A DNA stretch of 64,000 bases, from positions 1-64,000 of the IMG/VR virus record IMGVR_UViG_3300025085_000002; one strand, 5' to 3'. This document shows, piece after piece, positions 33,028 through 42,054 of this stretch. Made by a program: the position numbers and the translations under genes. How positions within the stretch are numbered: position 1 is the stretch's first letter; each line of letters starts with the position of its first letter. Source of the DNA: a virus. The notes beneath the pieces were generated by a model. It was not told the DNA's origin. It ran no database searches and saw only the letters and a program-made list of their open reading frames with translations.

Positions 33028-33785
33028 AAGTAGAGGGTAAGGTATATTTTAATCCATCTAAATTTTCAGTAAGACCGATTTCAAAATCAGTTGCAAAAGA
33101 CATAGTGGTAAATCACCATTATGCTGGAATTTGGACAAAAGTATCTTATGCATTGGGTTTGTTTTATGAATCCGATGAAGAACATCAGTTTTTCAGTGGT
33201 GTAAATGAGAAGTTAGTCGGAGTGGCTACGTATGGCGACCCCATAGGTAGGCATTCTGGCGCTTCTATTTCTGAACATATTGACCGAACTGAGGTATTTG
33301 AACTTACCAGATTATTTGTATTTGATGGATATGGGTGTAATATAGAAAGTTGGTTTGTAGGTCAGACCTTCAAGTGGTTACGCAAAAATACTCCCCATAT
33401 TAAAGCACTTATCTCATACTCCGACCCTAAAGTAGGCCATAAGGGAACAATTTATATGTCTACAAATTGGATTTATCAAGGTAATCGTATCAGACCAAAC
33501 GATTCGTGGTTATTTAGATGGGAAGATGGTGGTGAATGGACTCATTCACGTACATCGTTCGTAAAGTTTGGTACTAACAACCCTACCAAAATACAAGAAA
33601 TGACATCAACGCCATTTTGGATTAAAAAGGAGTTGAGGAAACATAGATACGTTTACATTTTGGATAAGTCAAAAAAAAGTCGTATATTGAAGTCATTGAA
33701 ATACCCATCATTACCATATCCAACGGAAAATGAGGAATTTAAAGAAGAGATATACAAATTAGACCCAATTGAAAGAAGCAAATAA
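33024..33785 (+). CDS. Mom-like GNAT protein, copy 1
   Basis: 253 aa. It has the Mom-type GNAT signature: HHYAGIWTKVSYALGLFY, LVGVATYGDP, ELTRLFVFDGYG (93-104) and ISYSDPKVGHKGTIYMSTNW (130-149). In phage Mu, Mom modifies adenine in DNA to a carbamoylmethyl/acetamido form that blocks restriction; the 'Y(A/S)DP..GH.GTIY...NW' block is the feature I use for this family. The next gene is a diverged paralogue. DNA modification is therefore plausible but unproven. A host-type promoter lies inside its 3' third. Confidence 0.75.
   Translation: MKVEGKVYFNPSKFSVRPISKSVAKDIVVNHHYAGIWTKVSYALGLFYESDEEHQFFSGVNEKLVGVATYGDPIGRHSGASISEHIDRTEVFELTRLFVFDGYGCNIESWFVGQTFKWLRKNTPHIKALISYSDPKVGHKGTIYMSTNWIYQGNRIRPNDSWLFRWEDGGEWTHSRTSFVKFGTNNPTKIQEMTSTPFWIKKELRKHRYVYILDKSKKSRILKSLKYPSLPYPTENEEFKEEIYKLDPIERSK
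33659..33690 (+). promoter_or_regulatory. Possible internal host-type promoter
   Basis: TTTG at 33659-33662, a 20-nt spacer ending in CG, and TATATTGA at 33683-33690, inside the first Mom-like gene. Spacer length is identical to the nine intergenic examples. It could express the second Mom-like gene on its own. Coding constraint here may make it a coincidence. Confidence 0.4.
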
Positions 33786-34563
33786 AATATACGTAGACAC
33801 GTCACGTGTTACAATTCGTGAGATTGGTAAGGCAACCGCAAAAGAGATGATTGTTACTTACCACTATTCTCATGCTTGGACGATGTGTAGATACGCTCTT
33901 GGGATATTCTATGAAACTGATAAGAAAGACGTATTAGGTAATTCAGAACAACTAATTGGATGTTTAGTATATGGGTATCCAGTAGGTAGGTCAGCAATCA
34001 AGTCAGTTATCGATGGGTTAGAGAAAGACCAATGTTTGGAGTTGACACGATTGTTTATACACGATGGGTATGGGTCTAATATCGAGTCATACGCTATGGG
34101 TCAATCATTCCAATGGATTAAGGAGAATGCTCCTAATATCAAGATGTTACTCAGTTACGCTGATCCTGAACAATTACATTTAGGTGGTATCTACCAAGCA
34201 ACAAATTGGTTATACCAAGATTGTCGTGATATTCAACTGATGCCAAACTATTCTATATCAATCCAAGATAACCCACATAAGTGGATACACTCACGGACTG
34301 TATTCTCACGTTGGGGGTCTCATAATTTAGACCATCTAAAAACTCAAATGGGTAAGGAGAACATAAAAGAGTTTTGGAGAAAGAAGGAGTCTGCTAAACA
34401 CCGATACATCCAAGTATTGGGTCAGAACAAATCAGAGAAACGTAAGTTGACTAAACAACTCAAACACAAAGTGAGCCCGTATCCTAAAGATGCGAGTGAG
34501 TTCCTATCAGAGGTAGTCAGACACGAAACATTCGAGCCGGAAAATAAAGTAAGTTTTTGGTAA
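33769..34563 (+). CDS. Mom-like GNAT protein, copy 2
   Basis: 264 aa with a TTG start overlapping the previous gene by 17 bp; the first ATG (33845 region) would cut into the fold. It repeats the landmarks of copy 1: TYHYSHAWTMCRYALGIFY, LIGCLVYGYPVGRSA, ELTRLFIHDGYGSNIES (91-107) and LSYADPEQLHLGGIYQATNW (128-147). The two proteins are clearly paralogous but well diverged, so the duplication is old or one copy was acquired. They may form a heterodimer or modify different sites. Family call good; reaction inferred from Mu Mom. Confidence 0.72.
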   Translation: MKEANKIYVDTSRVTIREIGKATAKEMIVTYHYSHAWTMCRYALGIFYETDKKDVLGNSEQLIGCLVYGYPVGRSAIKSVIDGLEKDQCLELTRLFIHDGYGSNIESYAMGQSFQWIKENAPNIKMLLSYADPEQLHLGGIYQATNWLYQDCRDIQLMPNYSISIQDNPHKWIHSRTVFSRWGSHNLDHLKTQMGKENIKEFWRKKESAKHRYIQVLGQNKSEKRKLTKQLKHKVSPYPKDASEFLSEVVRHETFEPENKVSFW

Positions 34564-34564
34564 G

Positions 34565-34620
34565 TTTAACAATTTCTTAACATTATAATTTGGTAGATTA
34601 AGAAAATAATCGTATATTAG
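34565..34620 (+). promoter_or_regulatory. Host-type promoter with TTAACA direct repeat
   Basis: TTTAACAATTTCTTAACATT (34565-34584), TTTG at 34589-34592, a 20-nt spacer, TATATTAG at 34613-34620. Drives the 610-aa orphan gene with a leader of about 10 nt. Confidence 0.75.
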
Positions 34621-34634
34621 TTAATAAATAAGAA

Positions 34635-36467
34635 ATGAAAGATATGAAATTAATTGACAAGTTAAAACAATTTGTAGAGAGTGACAAAAGACACAAAATC
34701 ATTACCGCTAGTATCTCTGAAATCAGAGAAATTTTTAAACCCAAAGAAGATGTTCCAGCAGTATTTAAGATTCAGTTTTATATCTTTAACTCTGTATGGA
34801 ATCGTATTCCTAACTTTGGTATCCCTTCTGTATTAGAAGATAAATTAAAATACGCAATCAAAATTGGTAGTGGTATTTCTTCGTATAACCAACTTCCGAT
34901 TTCTTGGATTGAGGATAAAGTTTTTAAACTTAAAAACTTCCTAATGAAAGATAGGGGACACATCACTACTTTAGTGTGTTGGTTGTACTCACATAAGTTT
35001 CCAATAACAGCTTTTGAAAAAATTGTTGATAAACTAATCACCCAATACAAATCAGTTGAGGATTGGAAGAACGATTTTTCAGTTAAACACACTGTTTCCA
35101 TATTAGAAGAAGTTCAATCTTACATTGAGGAATCAAAAAACCAACAAAAGAAAGTTGGAACTAAGAAATCACACCAAACACTTTCCATTCAGATGATTTG
35201 TGAGAATGTTTCATCGTTTGGTGAAACACTTGATGATTTTGAAGTAAGTATTGAGGTTCGTAGAGAAAGTATCTATGTTCATATGTTAGAGATTTTAGCT
35301 CTTAACAACACTTTTAACAAATGGATTGAGTATCAGAAAGCATTCCTTGGTTTTGTTGGTAAGGTAATGAGAAAGGATGGTTCTGATAATTACTTCAGAG
35401 ATGTTATTAATATAGATGCAGTTAGAAATCACATTGATGATTTGAATACATTTATGGGTAATAGTAAGATTGTTATCTTCTCATCGGCAATTGCTTCTTA
35501 CAAACGAAAGGTATCTGAATATAGTGAAATCATCCCCATGAGGTTATTGGGATTACGAAAGTTGACCACCTTTGATAAGAGGGGTTCATACTACTACTCA
35601 TCAACTGAAAGTGTTATTGAAGAACAATTGATGGCTTTACATACTAATAATGTTACTGAAGAATCCGCTAAATTGGAATTGACAATTATGAATCAAATAG
35701 CTGATAATGTGGCTTGGGATTCATATGAAGAGAAACGAAAAGATTTGTTGAGTTCACAACCTGATAAGTTGAATACCAAAAATTTAGAACATGCTTCATT
35801 GGGTAAGGAAGATTTTGGTATGGCGTGTGTGGATGCTGTAATGGAGTTGAGAGCAGCTCTACCACATATGGGTGATAGAAAATCAGAAAAACAAATTAAC
35901 CTATTGGTTACTGATTTTGTGAATGGTTTGATTGTACAAATGGAAGAAGTGGTTGATGATGAAACTCTTTTCAATGTTGGGGCTACTATGGATAAGCGAT
36001 TCCAAAAGCTGATTCTACCAACTTATACCAAACTTAAAAATTCATACACATCAGAATCTCCAAAGGATAACAAACAAACGATTTACGAAACTCTACTTAA
36101 TGAACTTAAACCATACCTAAACGGACAGGCTAAGTTTAAAGTAATGAAGTTTACATCCGAATCTTACAAAGAACCTGAAGTTGCTACCATTAATTTTGGA
36201 ACAACTAAACGAGGTGAAGCTGGTTTAGATTTGGGACAACGAAAACAAAGTATGGGTTACACCATTCATAATTGTATTGTTCAGCAGAAACACCACAACC
36301 GCTCTGAAAACGATGTTGACCACAATATTTCAAATGTGGACTATTGGAAGTGGTATTCTAAAGCCAACTTTGATTTGGTGATGAAGAATCAACAACACTT
36401 CATCTCAATTGGTGAGTTTAGTGTTTTGGCTGATGCACACACATTGAATAACATTTTTAACGGATAG
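34635..36467 (+). CDS. Large protein of unknown function
   Basis: 610 aa (a second ATG at 34644 is possible). Predominantly helical and Lys/Glu-rich, with Phe/Tyr/Trp-containing segments at the N-terminus (VFKIQFYIFNSVWNRIPNFG). The C-terminal ~90 residues hold a His/Asn-rich stretch (NCIVQQKHHNRSENDVDHNI, then YWKWYSKANFDLV) that might bind a metal, but it does not match an HNH or other motif that I know. Its own promoter carries the activator-type direct repeat. It precedes a glycosyltransferase and DNA polymerase. No function can be assigned. Confidence 0.75.
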   Translation: MKDMKLIDKLKQFVESDKRHKIITASISEIREIFKPKEDVPAVFKIQFYIFNSVWNRIPNFGIPSVLEDKLKYAIKIGSGISSYNQLPISWIEDKVFKLKNFLMKDRGHITTLVCWLYSHKFPITAFEKIVDKLITQYKSVEDWKNDFSVKHTVSILEEVQSYIEESKNQQKKVGTKKSHQTLSIQMICENVSSFGETLDDFEVSIEVRRESIYVHMLEILALNNTFNKWIEYQKAFLGFVGKVMRKDGSDNYFRDVINIDAVRNHIDDLNTFMGNSKIVIFSSAIASYKRKVSEYSEIIPMRLLGLRKLTTFDKRGSYYYSSTESVIEEQLMALHTNNVTEESAKLELTIMNQIADNVAWDSYEEKRKDLLSSQPDKLNTKNLEHASLGKEDFGMACVDAVMELRAALPHMGDRKSEKQINLLVTDFVNGLIVQMEEVVDDETLFNVGATMDKRFQKLILPTYTKLKNSYTSESPKDNKQTIYETLLNELKPYLNGQAKFKVMKFTSESYKEPEVATINFGTTKRGEAGLDLGQRKQSMGYTIHNCIVQQKHHNRSENDVDHNISNVDYWKWYSKANFDLVMKNQQHFISIGEFSVLADAHTLNNIFNG

Positions 36468-36475
36468 TAAATAAT

Positions 36476-37594
36476 ATGAGAGTATTAGTTATACCAAATT
36501 ATACAAATTTTGGGGCTGTTAAGGACATCAATAGGGATTCGTTCCTATTGGTGTTTAAGTCCTTTATAGAGAATACTGAAATCGGAAAAGAGTGGGAGTG
36601 GATTCTACCATATCCTGACTTTGATAATCATCCTGGCATCATTAATAAGTTTGAACACCCTAATGTTGAACTCATAAAGATGGACGGGTTAGATTGCTTT
36701 CCACCTAAAATGAGAGTAGACTATCCACATAAGTTTTTCAATAGACTGATTGAAAAATACAATGGTGAGTTTAATCTTATATGGTCACATTTGCCGGAGT
36801 GGACAAATGAATTCAAAGTATCAAGAATATATAATAAATCACAACCTATTATTGGGTATTGTCATTGGTGGGAAATCAAAGACAATGGGGCTAGAGACAA
36901 TAACTCATTTTGGAGAAATGTCAAAGGTATGTTACAAATGAAAGTTTGTGGTGTAAACTCACAATGGGTAAAGGATTTAGTTATCAGACGAGCATCAGAA
37001 ACATTCCAACCACATATTACTGATAAATTAGAAGAAATTATCCAACCTTGGTATTTGGGATGTGATTCAGCCACACCAACATCCACATATGAACCTAAAA
37101 CTATTCTATTTAATCATAGATGGGGAGTATATACTGGCGCCGAGTGGTTCTTCGAGGCAATGGATGAGTTATGGGAAACTCGTAAAGACTTCCAAGTATG
37201 GACTTCATTAAAAGATATGGGTAAATCATATACCAAGTATATTGGACACGCTGATAGAGATGTGTATATGAATCAAATGTCCAAAGCACATTTTGGTGTA
37301 GGTACATTCCAAGGATATTCGGCTTGGTCAATGTCGGCTACTGATGGGTTAAGTCGAGGTGTACCTTACTTACTTCCAAATGATTTTTGTTATCCCGAAA
37401 TGGTTGGTGAGGAATATCCACTACTTTATAATGGTAAAGAAGAATTTAAGAAAATGGTTGTTAAGTTATTGGATGGTGAAATCGAACGTCCTGATGTAAC
37501 TCATATAGCGGAGTCTTTACTATGGGAATCTCAACTTAAAAGCTGGGATGTCGAGAACAACTTTATTAATATGGCTAGAAAAGACTTTAATTAA
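36476..37594 (+). CDS. Glycosyltransferase, GT-B fold
   Basis: 372 aa, 8 bp after the orphan gene and overlapping the DNA polymerase start by one base (TAATG). The C-terminal half has TILFNHRWGVYTGAEWFFEA, then FGVGTFQGYSAWSMSATDGL and SRGVPYLLPNDFCYPEMVG, the arrangement of GT-B (GT4-like) enzymes with the nucleotide-sugar site between domains. Position within the replication genes rather than in the sugar operon is similar to the DNA glucosyltransferases of T-even phages, so a hydroxymethylated base is a possible acceptor. That is inference; the acceptor could equally be a protein. Confidence 0.75.
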   Translation: MRVLVIPNYTNFGAVKDINRDSFLLVFKSFIENTEIGKEWEWILPYPDFDNHPGIINKFEHPNVELIKMDGLDCFPPKMRVDYPHKFFNRLIEKYNGEFNLIWSHLPEWTNEFKVSRIYNKSQPIIGYCHWWEIKDNGARDNNSFWRNVKGMLQMKVCGVNSQWVKDLVIRRASETFQPHITDKLEEIIQPWYLGCDSATPTSTYEPKTILFNHRWGVYTGAEWFFEAMDELWETRKDFQVWTSLKDMGKSYTKYIGHADRDVYMNQMSKAHFGVGTFQGYSAWSMSATDGLSRGVPYLLPNDFCYPEMVGEEYPLLYNGKEEFKKMVVKLLDGEIERPDVTHIAESLLWESQLKSWDVENNFINMARKDFN

Positions 37595-40110
37595 TGTATC
37601 AAAATGTATACTTCGAAAAAGAAAACAACCTCATCCATTGTTGGGATGATGAGAAAGGTTACTTCACATCTAAATACCGTAGATATGCTTACGTTAGAGA
37701 TGGGAATGGTGCTCATACTTCTATTCATGGAGAGAGGCTAAAGAAAATCAACTTTTGGAAGCAAGACGATGGTCTTGAATTATATGAAAGTGATGTAAAC
37801 GAGATGACACGTTTTCTGATTGACCAATATGGTGATTCAGATGAGGTATCGAATGGACATACTGTACTTACCTTTGATATTGAGGTAGAGATGAATAGTG
37901 GTCTGCCTGATACAAATGAAGCTAAGAATGCTATGACCTCAGTCGCAGGTCATGATTCGGTGAGTGGTGATTACTTTGTATATGTTGTAAATAAAGGTGA
38001 GAAGATTAACAAGACCATCAAAGGTGCTACGGTAGAATCGTTCGATACTGAAGAAGGTATGTTGATTGCGTTCCTAAACAAATGGAAAGAAATTAATCCA
38101 ACTATTATTACTGGTTGGAACATTGACTTCTTTGATGTCACGTATCTATACAATCGAATGAAGAGAGTATTGGGTGAGTCTACTGCAAATCAATTATCAC
38201 CAATTGGTAAAGTTCATTGGAATAAGTATCGTAATCGTTATTTGATTGCTGGAGTATCTGCATTGGACTACATCGCTTTATTCAAGAACTTTACGTATAC
38301 TGAATATCCAAACTACCGATTAGACACTATTGCTCGATTAGAGTTGGGTAGAGGTAAGATTGAGTATGAGGGTAACCTTGACCAATTATTCAGAGATGAC
38401 TTAGAGAAGTTTATTGAGTACAACTTGGTAGATGTTGAGTTAGTTGTTGATATGGACAAGAAACTTCAGTTCATTGATTTAGCTAGAGCAATATGTCACG
38501 CAGGTCACGTATTTTATGAAGACTTCTTATTCTCGTCAAAATGGCTAGAGGGTGCAATGTTAACGTTCCTACGTAGGAGTGGTCGTGTTGCTCCAAACAA
38601 ACCAAGACGAAGAGCACGTAATGATGATGGAACTGAGGCTGAAGGTAAGTTTACCGGCGCATATGTAAAAGAACCTAAACCTGGTCTTTACAAATGGGTA
38701 TATGATTTGGATTTAACATCACTATATCCATCTATCATTATGACCATCAATATCTCGCCAGAGACAAAGATTGGTAAGTTAAAGAACTATGTGGCTGAAG
38801 ACCATATGAAGGGTAAGATTGAAACATATTCAATTATCGATGACGATGGTAATGAGTTTCCTCCATTGGCTAAGGATAAGTTTATGAACTTTATCGAAAA
38901 GTCAAACTACTCAGTTGCTGCTAATGGTGTTCTATATCGTAGAGATAAGGTGGGTGTGATTCCTGAGATTCTTAATGTTTGGTTTGACAAACGTGTGGAA
39001 TACAAAGACCTTATGAAGAAGTATGGTAAGGAAGGTAATGATGAGTTGTATAAGTTCTACTCTCAACGTCAGTTGGTACAAAAGATTATGTTGAACTCCT
39101 TATATGGGGTACTTGGTCTACCATCATTCCGATTCTATGATGTGGATAATGCTGAGGCAACCACAATCACAGGTCAGACTGTAATTAAGACTACCGAGTT
39201 GATTGCTAACCAATACTACACAAAGAACATTGGTAAGGAAGCAGATTATAATGTGTATACTGATACGGATTCCGTATTCTATCAGGCAGCACCACTTGTA
39301 AAAGCTCGTAATCCTGAAATCGATGAGAACTCGGATGAACAAATGATTCCAGCAATTCTATCAGTCGCTAAAGAGGTTGAAGAGCACATCAACAAGGTGT
39401 ATGATATGATGGCATTTAAATTGTTCAACGTAGACACTCACCGATTCGACATCAAACAAGAGACTATCGCTAAGGGTGGTTTTTGGGTATCGAAGAAGAG
39501 ATACGCTCAATGGATTATAAATGATAATACCGTTGATTGTGATAAGTTGGATGTGAAGGGGTTAGATGTAAAACGTTCATCATTTCCAGTATACTTCAAA
39601 GAGGTAATGTCTACTGTACTGATGGATATCCTAAAAGATGAGGACAAGAAGAAGTTGGACGATAAAATCCTAAACTATAAGGATGGGATGACTGACCAAC
39701 CATTTGTGAATATCGCAAAGAACTCGGCTGTAAAGGATATGTCTAAGTATAGGTTTAAGGACCAAGCACTTGGTGAGTTCATGAAGGGGACACCTGCTCA
39801 CGTAAAGGCTGCACTTACTTACAACCAACTATTGAAGAAGTTTGATGCTCCTTACAAATACGAACCAATGAAGGATGGTGATAAGATTAAGTGGGTATAT
39901 CTAAAGAAGAATCCACTTGGACTTCAGACTACCGGATTTACTGGTCACTCCGACCCACCTGAGATAAACGCATTCATTGAACAATACATTGACTATGATT
40001 TGATTTGGGAGAAGGAGTTGAATAACAAACTCGATGACTTCTACAAAGCAATGAATTGGGAGAAACCAAATCCCAACCTTGCTGCTGCAGCACAATTTTT
40101 CTCATTTTAA
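37594..40110 (+). CDS. gp43: Family-B DNA polymerase, gp43
   Basis: 838 aa (T4 gp43 is 898). The 3'-5' exonuclease has TFDIEVEM (D95, E97) and NIDFFDVTYL; the polymerase has motif A YDLDLTSLYPSI (D373), motif B KIMLNSLYGVLG and motif C YTDTDSVFY (D557, D559). It is a complete, proofreading replicase. The C-terminus ends AAAAQFFSF, consistent with a sliding-clamp-binding tail, and the clamp gene follows immediately. An additional polymerase-A-like gene is at 19.9 kb. Confidence 0.96.
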   Translation: MYQNVYFEKENNLIHCWDDEKGYFTSKYRRYAYVRDGNGAHTSIHGERLKKINFWKQDDGLELYESDVNEMTRFLIDQYGDSDEVSNGHTVLTFDIEVEMNSGLPDTNEAKNAMTSVAGHDSVSGDYFVYVVNKGEKINKTIKGATVESFDTEEGMLIAFLNKWKEINPTIITGWNIDFFDVTYLYNRMKRVLGESTANQLSPIGKVHWNKYRNRYLIAGVSALDYIALFKNFTYTEYPNYRLDTIARLELGRGKIEYEGNLDQLFRDDLEKFIEYNLVDVELVVDMDKKLQFIDLARAICHAGHVFYEDFLFSSKWLEGAMLTFLRRSGRVAPNKPRRRARNDDGTEAEGKFTGAYVKEPKPGLYKWVYDLDLTSLYPSIIMTINISPETKIGKLKNYVAEDHMKGKIETYSIIDDDGNEFPPLAKDKFMNFIEKSNYSVAANGVLYRRDKVGVIPEILNVWFDKRVEYKDLMKKYGKEGNDELYKFYSQRQLVQKIMLNSLYGVLGLPSFRFYDVDNAEATTITGQTVIKTTELIANQYYTKNIGKEADYNVYTDTDSVFYQAAPLVKARNPEIDENSDEQMIPAILSVAKEVEEHINKVYDMMAFKLFNVDTHRFDIKQETIAKGGFWVSKKRYAQWIINDNTVDCDKLDVKGLDVKRSSFPVYFKEVMSTVLMDILKDEDKKKLDDKILNYKDGMTDQPFVNIAKNSAVKDMSKYRFKDQALGEFMKGTPAHVKAALTYNQLLKKFDAPYKYEPMKDGDKIKWVYLKKNPLGLQTTGFTGHSDPPEINAFIEQYIDYDLIWEKELNNKLDDFYKAMNWEKPNPNLAAAAQFFSF

Positions 40111-40142
40111 TTTGGATAGTCCAATTTAATTTCGTATATTAG
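40111..40142 (+). promoter_or_regulatory. Host-type promoter of gp45 clamp
   Basis: TTTG at 40111-40114 starts right after the polymerase stop; 20-nt spacer; TATATTAG at 40135-40142. TTTGGATAGTCCAA is an inverted repeat over the -33 box. The leader is A-rich (about 20 nt) without a Shine-Dalgarno sequence. Confidence 0.78.
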
Positions 40143-40166
40143 TATAATAAATAACAAATAATAACA

Positions 40167-40862
40167 ATGAAAAAGAATTCTATTGAAGGTTTCATCTCTC
40201 GTTACAACTTGGGTGGTGAAGTGGAGTCAGTAAAAGTTAATTCTACTGACGCCGGAATGCAAGTTTCATTCATCTCTGATGACAAAACTCTATTGGGTAC
40301 TGTTGAGAGTGAAGAGACTGGTTTTCCAAATGGAGAGTATGGGGTTTATACCACATCTCAATTAAAAGGTCTACTTGGTGTATTGGGTAGTCAAGTTGAT
40401 GTATCCGAAGGTACGGCTGCATTGGTATTCTCTGATGGTAAAACTTCAGTAAACTATATGTTGGCTGACCTCTCAGTTATTCCAGTAGTACCTGAACTAA
40501 AACAACTTCCACCATTTACATCTAATGTAACTATGGATGGTGATTTCATCGCTACCTTTACAAAAGCTAAGGGTGCTATGTCTGATTCAGACACGTTTAC
40601 ATTTACGTGTAAAGAAAACAAAGGTGAGGTAATTTTAGGTTACTCTAAAATCAACTCTAACCGAATCTCTATGAATGTCGAGTGTACGTGTGAAAGTGAT
40701 GTTGAACCAATTTCATTCTCAGCTAAGTACTTGAAAGAGATTCTAAGTGCTAATCGTGGTGCTAAGTCATCTTCTTTGAAGATTTCACCACAAGGTCTTG
40801 CTCACGTTGCATTTGAGCATGATGGATTCAAGTCTAATTACTATTTAGTAGAGATTAAGTAA
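40167..40862 (+). CDS. gp45: Sliding clamp, gp45
   Basis: 231 aa (T4 gp45 is 228). Begins KKNSIEGFISRYNLGGEVES and contains the repeated clamp fold landmarks: VYTTSQLKGLLGVLGSQVDV, VNYMLADLSVIPVVPELKQL and the C-terminal half ISFSAKYLKEILSANRG, with a final FKSNYYLVEIK. It forms a trimeric ring that holds the polymerase on DNA and, in T4, also activates late transcription. It is followed by the DUF4338-like gene and the loader gp44. Confidence 0.92.
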   Translation: MKKNSIEGFISRYNLGGEVESVKVNSTDAGMQVSFISDDKTLLGTVESEETGFPNGEYGVYTTSQLKGLLGVLGSQVDVSEGTAALVFSDGKTSVNYMLADLSVIPVVPELKQLPPFTSNVTMDGDFIATFTKAKGAMSDSDTFTFTCKENKGEVILGYSKINSNRISMNVECTCESDVEPISFSAKYLKEILSANRGAKSSSLKISPQGLAHVAFEHDGFKSNYYLVEIK

Positions 40863-40863
40863 T

Positions 40864-42054
40864 ATGCAGTTTTGGGACACAGAACCAACGAAGCCGGTGT
40901 TTGACTATAATGTTGAGAAAGAAAAGTTCATTGAGAATATGGACTACCTTTCGTCAATGTCAGTAGAAGAGCAGACGCTTTACAAAAAGTGGGATGAGTG
41001 GAATTCAGACTTACCAACTTCAATGAAACGGAAAGCCGCAATGGCTCAGTATATTGACCAACTATGGTCACCTACTGACATTACGAACAAGGACCAAACA
41101 ATCAAAGAGATTGAGGACCTTGACCCATACGTTGAGATTGTAACTGACTCCAAAGAATCCACTCGTTGGACTGAAATCCGTAAGTTAATCCATACAATGT
41201 CATTCACTGCTAATCCAGGTCGTAATGTAAAGATGTACATTAAAGACCGAGTAAGTGGTAAGATGTTGGGGTTGGTTTCTTTGGGTTCTGATGTCACTTC
41301 ATTGGGAGTTAGGGATAACTATATAGGATGGACTAAGGAGAACAAATTCCAAGATGGTAGATTGAATCACACTACAATAGCAAGTACTATTGTGTGTACT
41401 CAACCATTAGGATATAACTTCTTAGGTGGTAAGTTAGTAGCCTGTATGACTACATCTCCAGTCGTTCGTGAACATTGGAAAGAAAAGTACGGACAAGAAC
41501 TTATTGCAGTAGGTACTACTTCACTATATGGTATCCACTCTCAATATAATGGTATTCCACATTTCAAAACATTGGGTGAGTCAGCTGGTAAAGTTGCTAC
41601 CAAGCCAGATGATTCAGTTTATGATGTATGGCATCAATGGTTAAAAGAAAACCAGCCAGATGAGTATGCTAGACACACAACTCAGAAGGATGGGATTGCT
41701 GGACCTGTATCAGGTGTAAAGCAACGTATCCTATCAATGATATTCAAAGAATTGGGTATTAAACAAAGTCATTATATGCATGGATTCAAACGAGGTGTAT
41801 ACTTCGCTATGATGTATGATAATGGAAATGAGTTTCTTCGTAATGAGATTGGCGAAAGTGAATTGAAACTAAAGAAGAAGTTTGAGGAAGGTGACGATTA
41901 TACTATGAGGTGGTGGAAGAAGAAGGCTATTAAACGATACTCTAAACTATTTGATGAGGGTCGTATTAAACCAGAACCATTATTTTATCTTGACATCATT
42001 GGTATGTCTTGGGAAGAAGCAAAAAAACAATACTTAAAAGAAGTAGGACGATGA
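40864..42054 (+). CDS. DUF4338 / DruA-like protein
   Basis: 396 aa, 1 bp after the clamp gene and overlapping the loader start by four bases. Residues ~125-245 match the DUF4338 pattern: MLGLVSLGSDV, LGVRDNYIGWTKENK, then TTIASTIVCTQPLGYNFLGG, SPVVREHWKEKYGQ and a 'GTTSLYG' strand. The family includes DruA of the Druantia antiphage system, and similar proteins occur alone in phages. Here it sits between clamp and clamp-loader genes, so it may act at the fork or on incoming DNA. The match is by eye; the biochemical role of the family is not established to my knowledge. Confidence 0.58.
   Translation: MQFWDTEPTKPVFDYNVEKEKFIENMDYLSSMSVEEQTLYKKWDEWNSDLPTSMKRKAAMAQYIDQLWSPTDITNKDQTIKEIEDLDPYVEIVTDSKESTRWTEIRKLIHTMSFTANPGRNVKMYIKDRVSGKMLGLVSLGSDVTSLGVRDNYIGWTKENKFQDGRLNHTTIASTIVCTQPLGYNFLGGKLVACMTTSPVVREHWKEKYGQELIAVGTTSLYGIHSQYNGIPHFKTLGESAGKVATKPDDSVYDVWHQWLKENQPDEYARHTTQKDGIAGPVSGVKQRILSMIFKELGIKQSHYMHGFKRGVYFAMMYDNGNEFLRNEIGESELKLKKKFEEGDDYTMRWWKKKAIKRYSKLFDEGRIKPEPLFYLDIIGMSWEEAKKQYLKEVGR

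Noticed and set aside
40864-42054. A Druantia antiphage system carried by the phage
   Set aside because: Only a DUF4338-like protein is present; none of the other Druantia components, including the large DruE-type helicase, is in the window.
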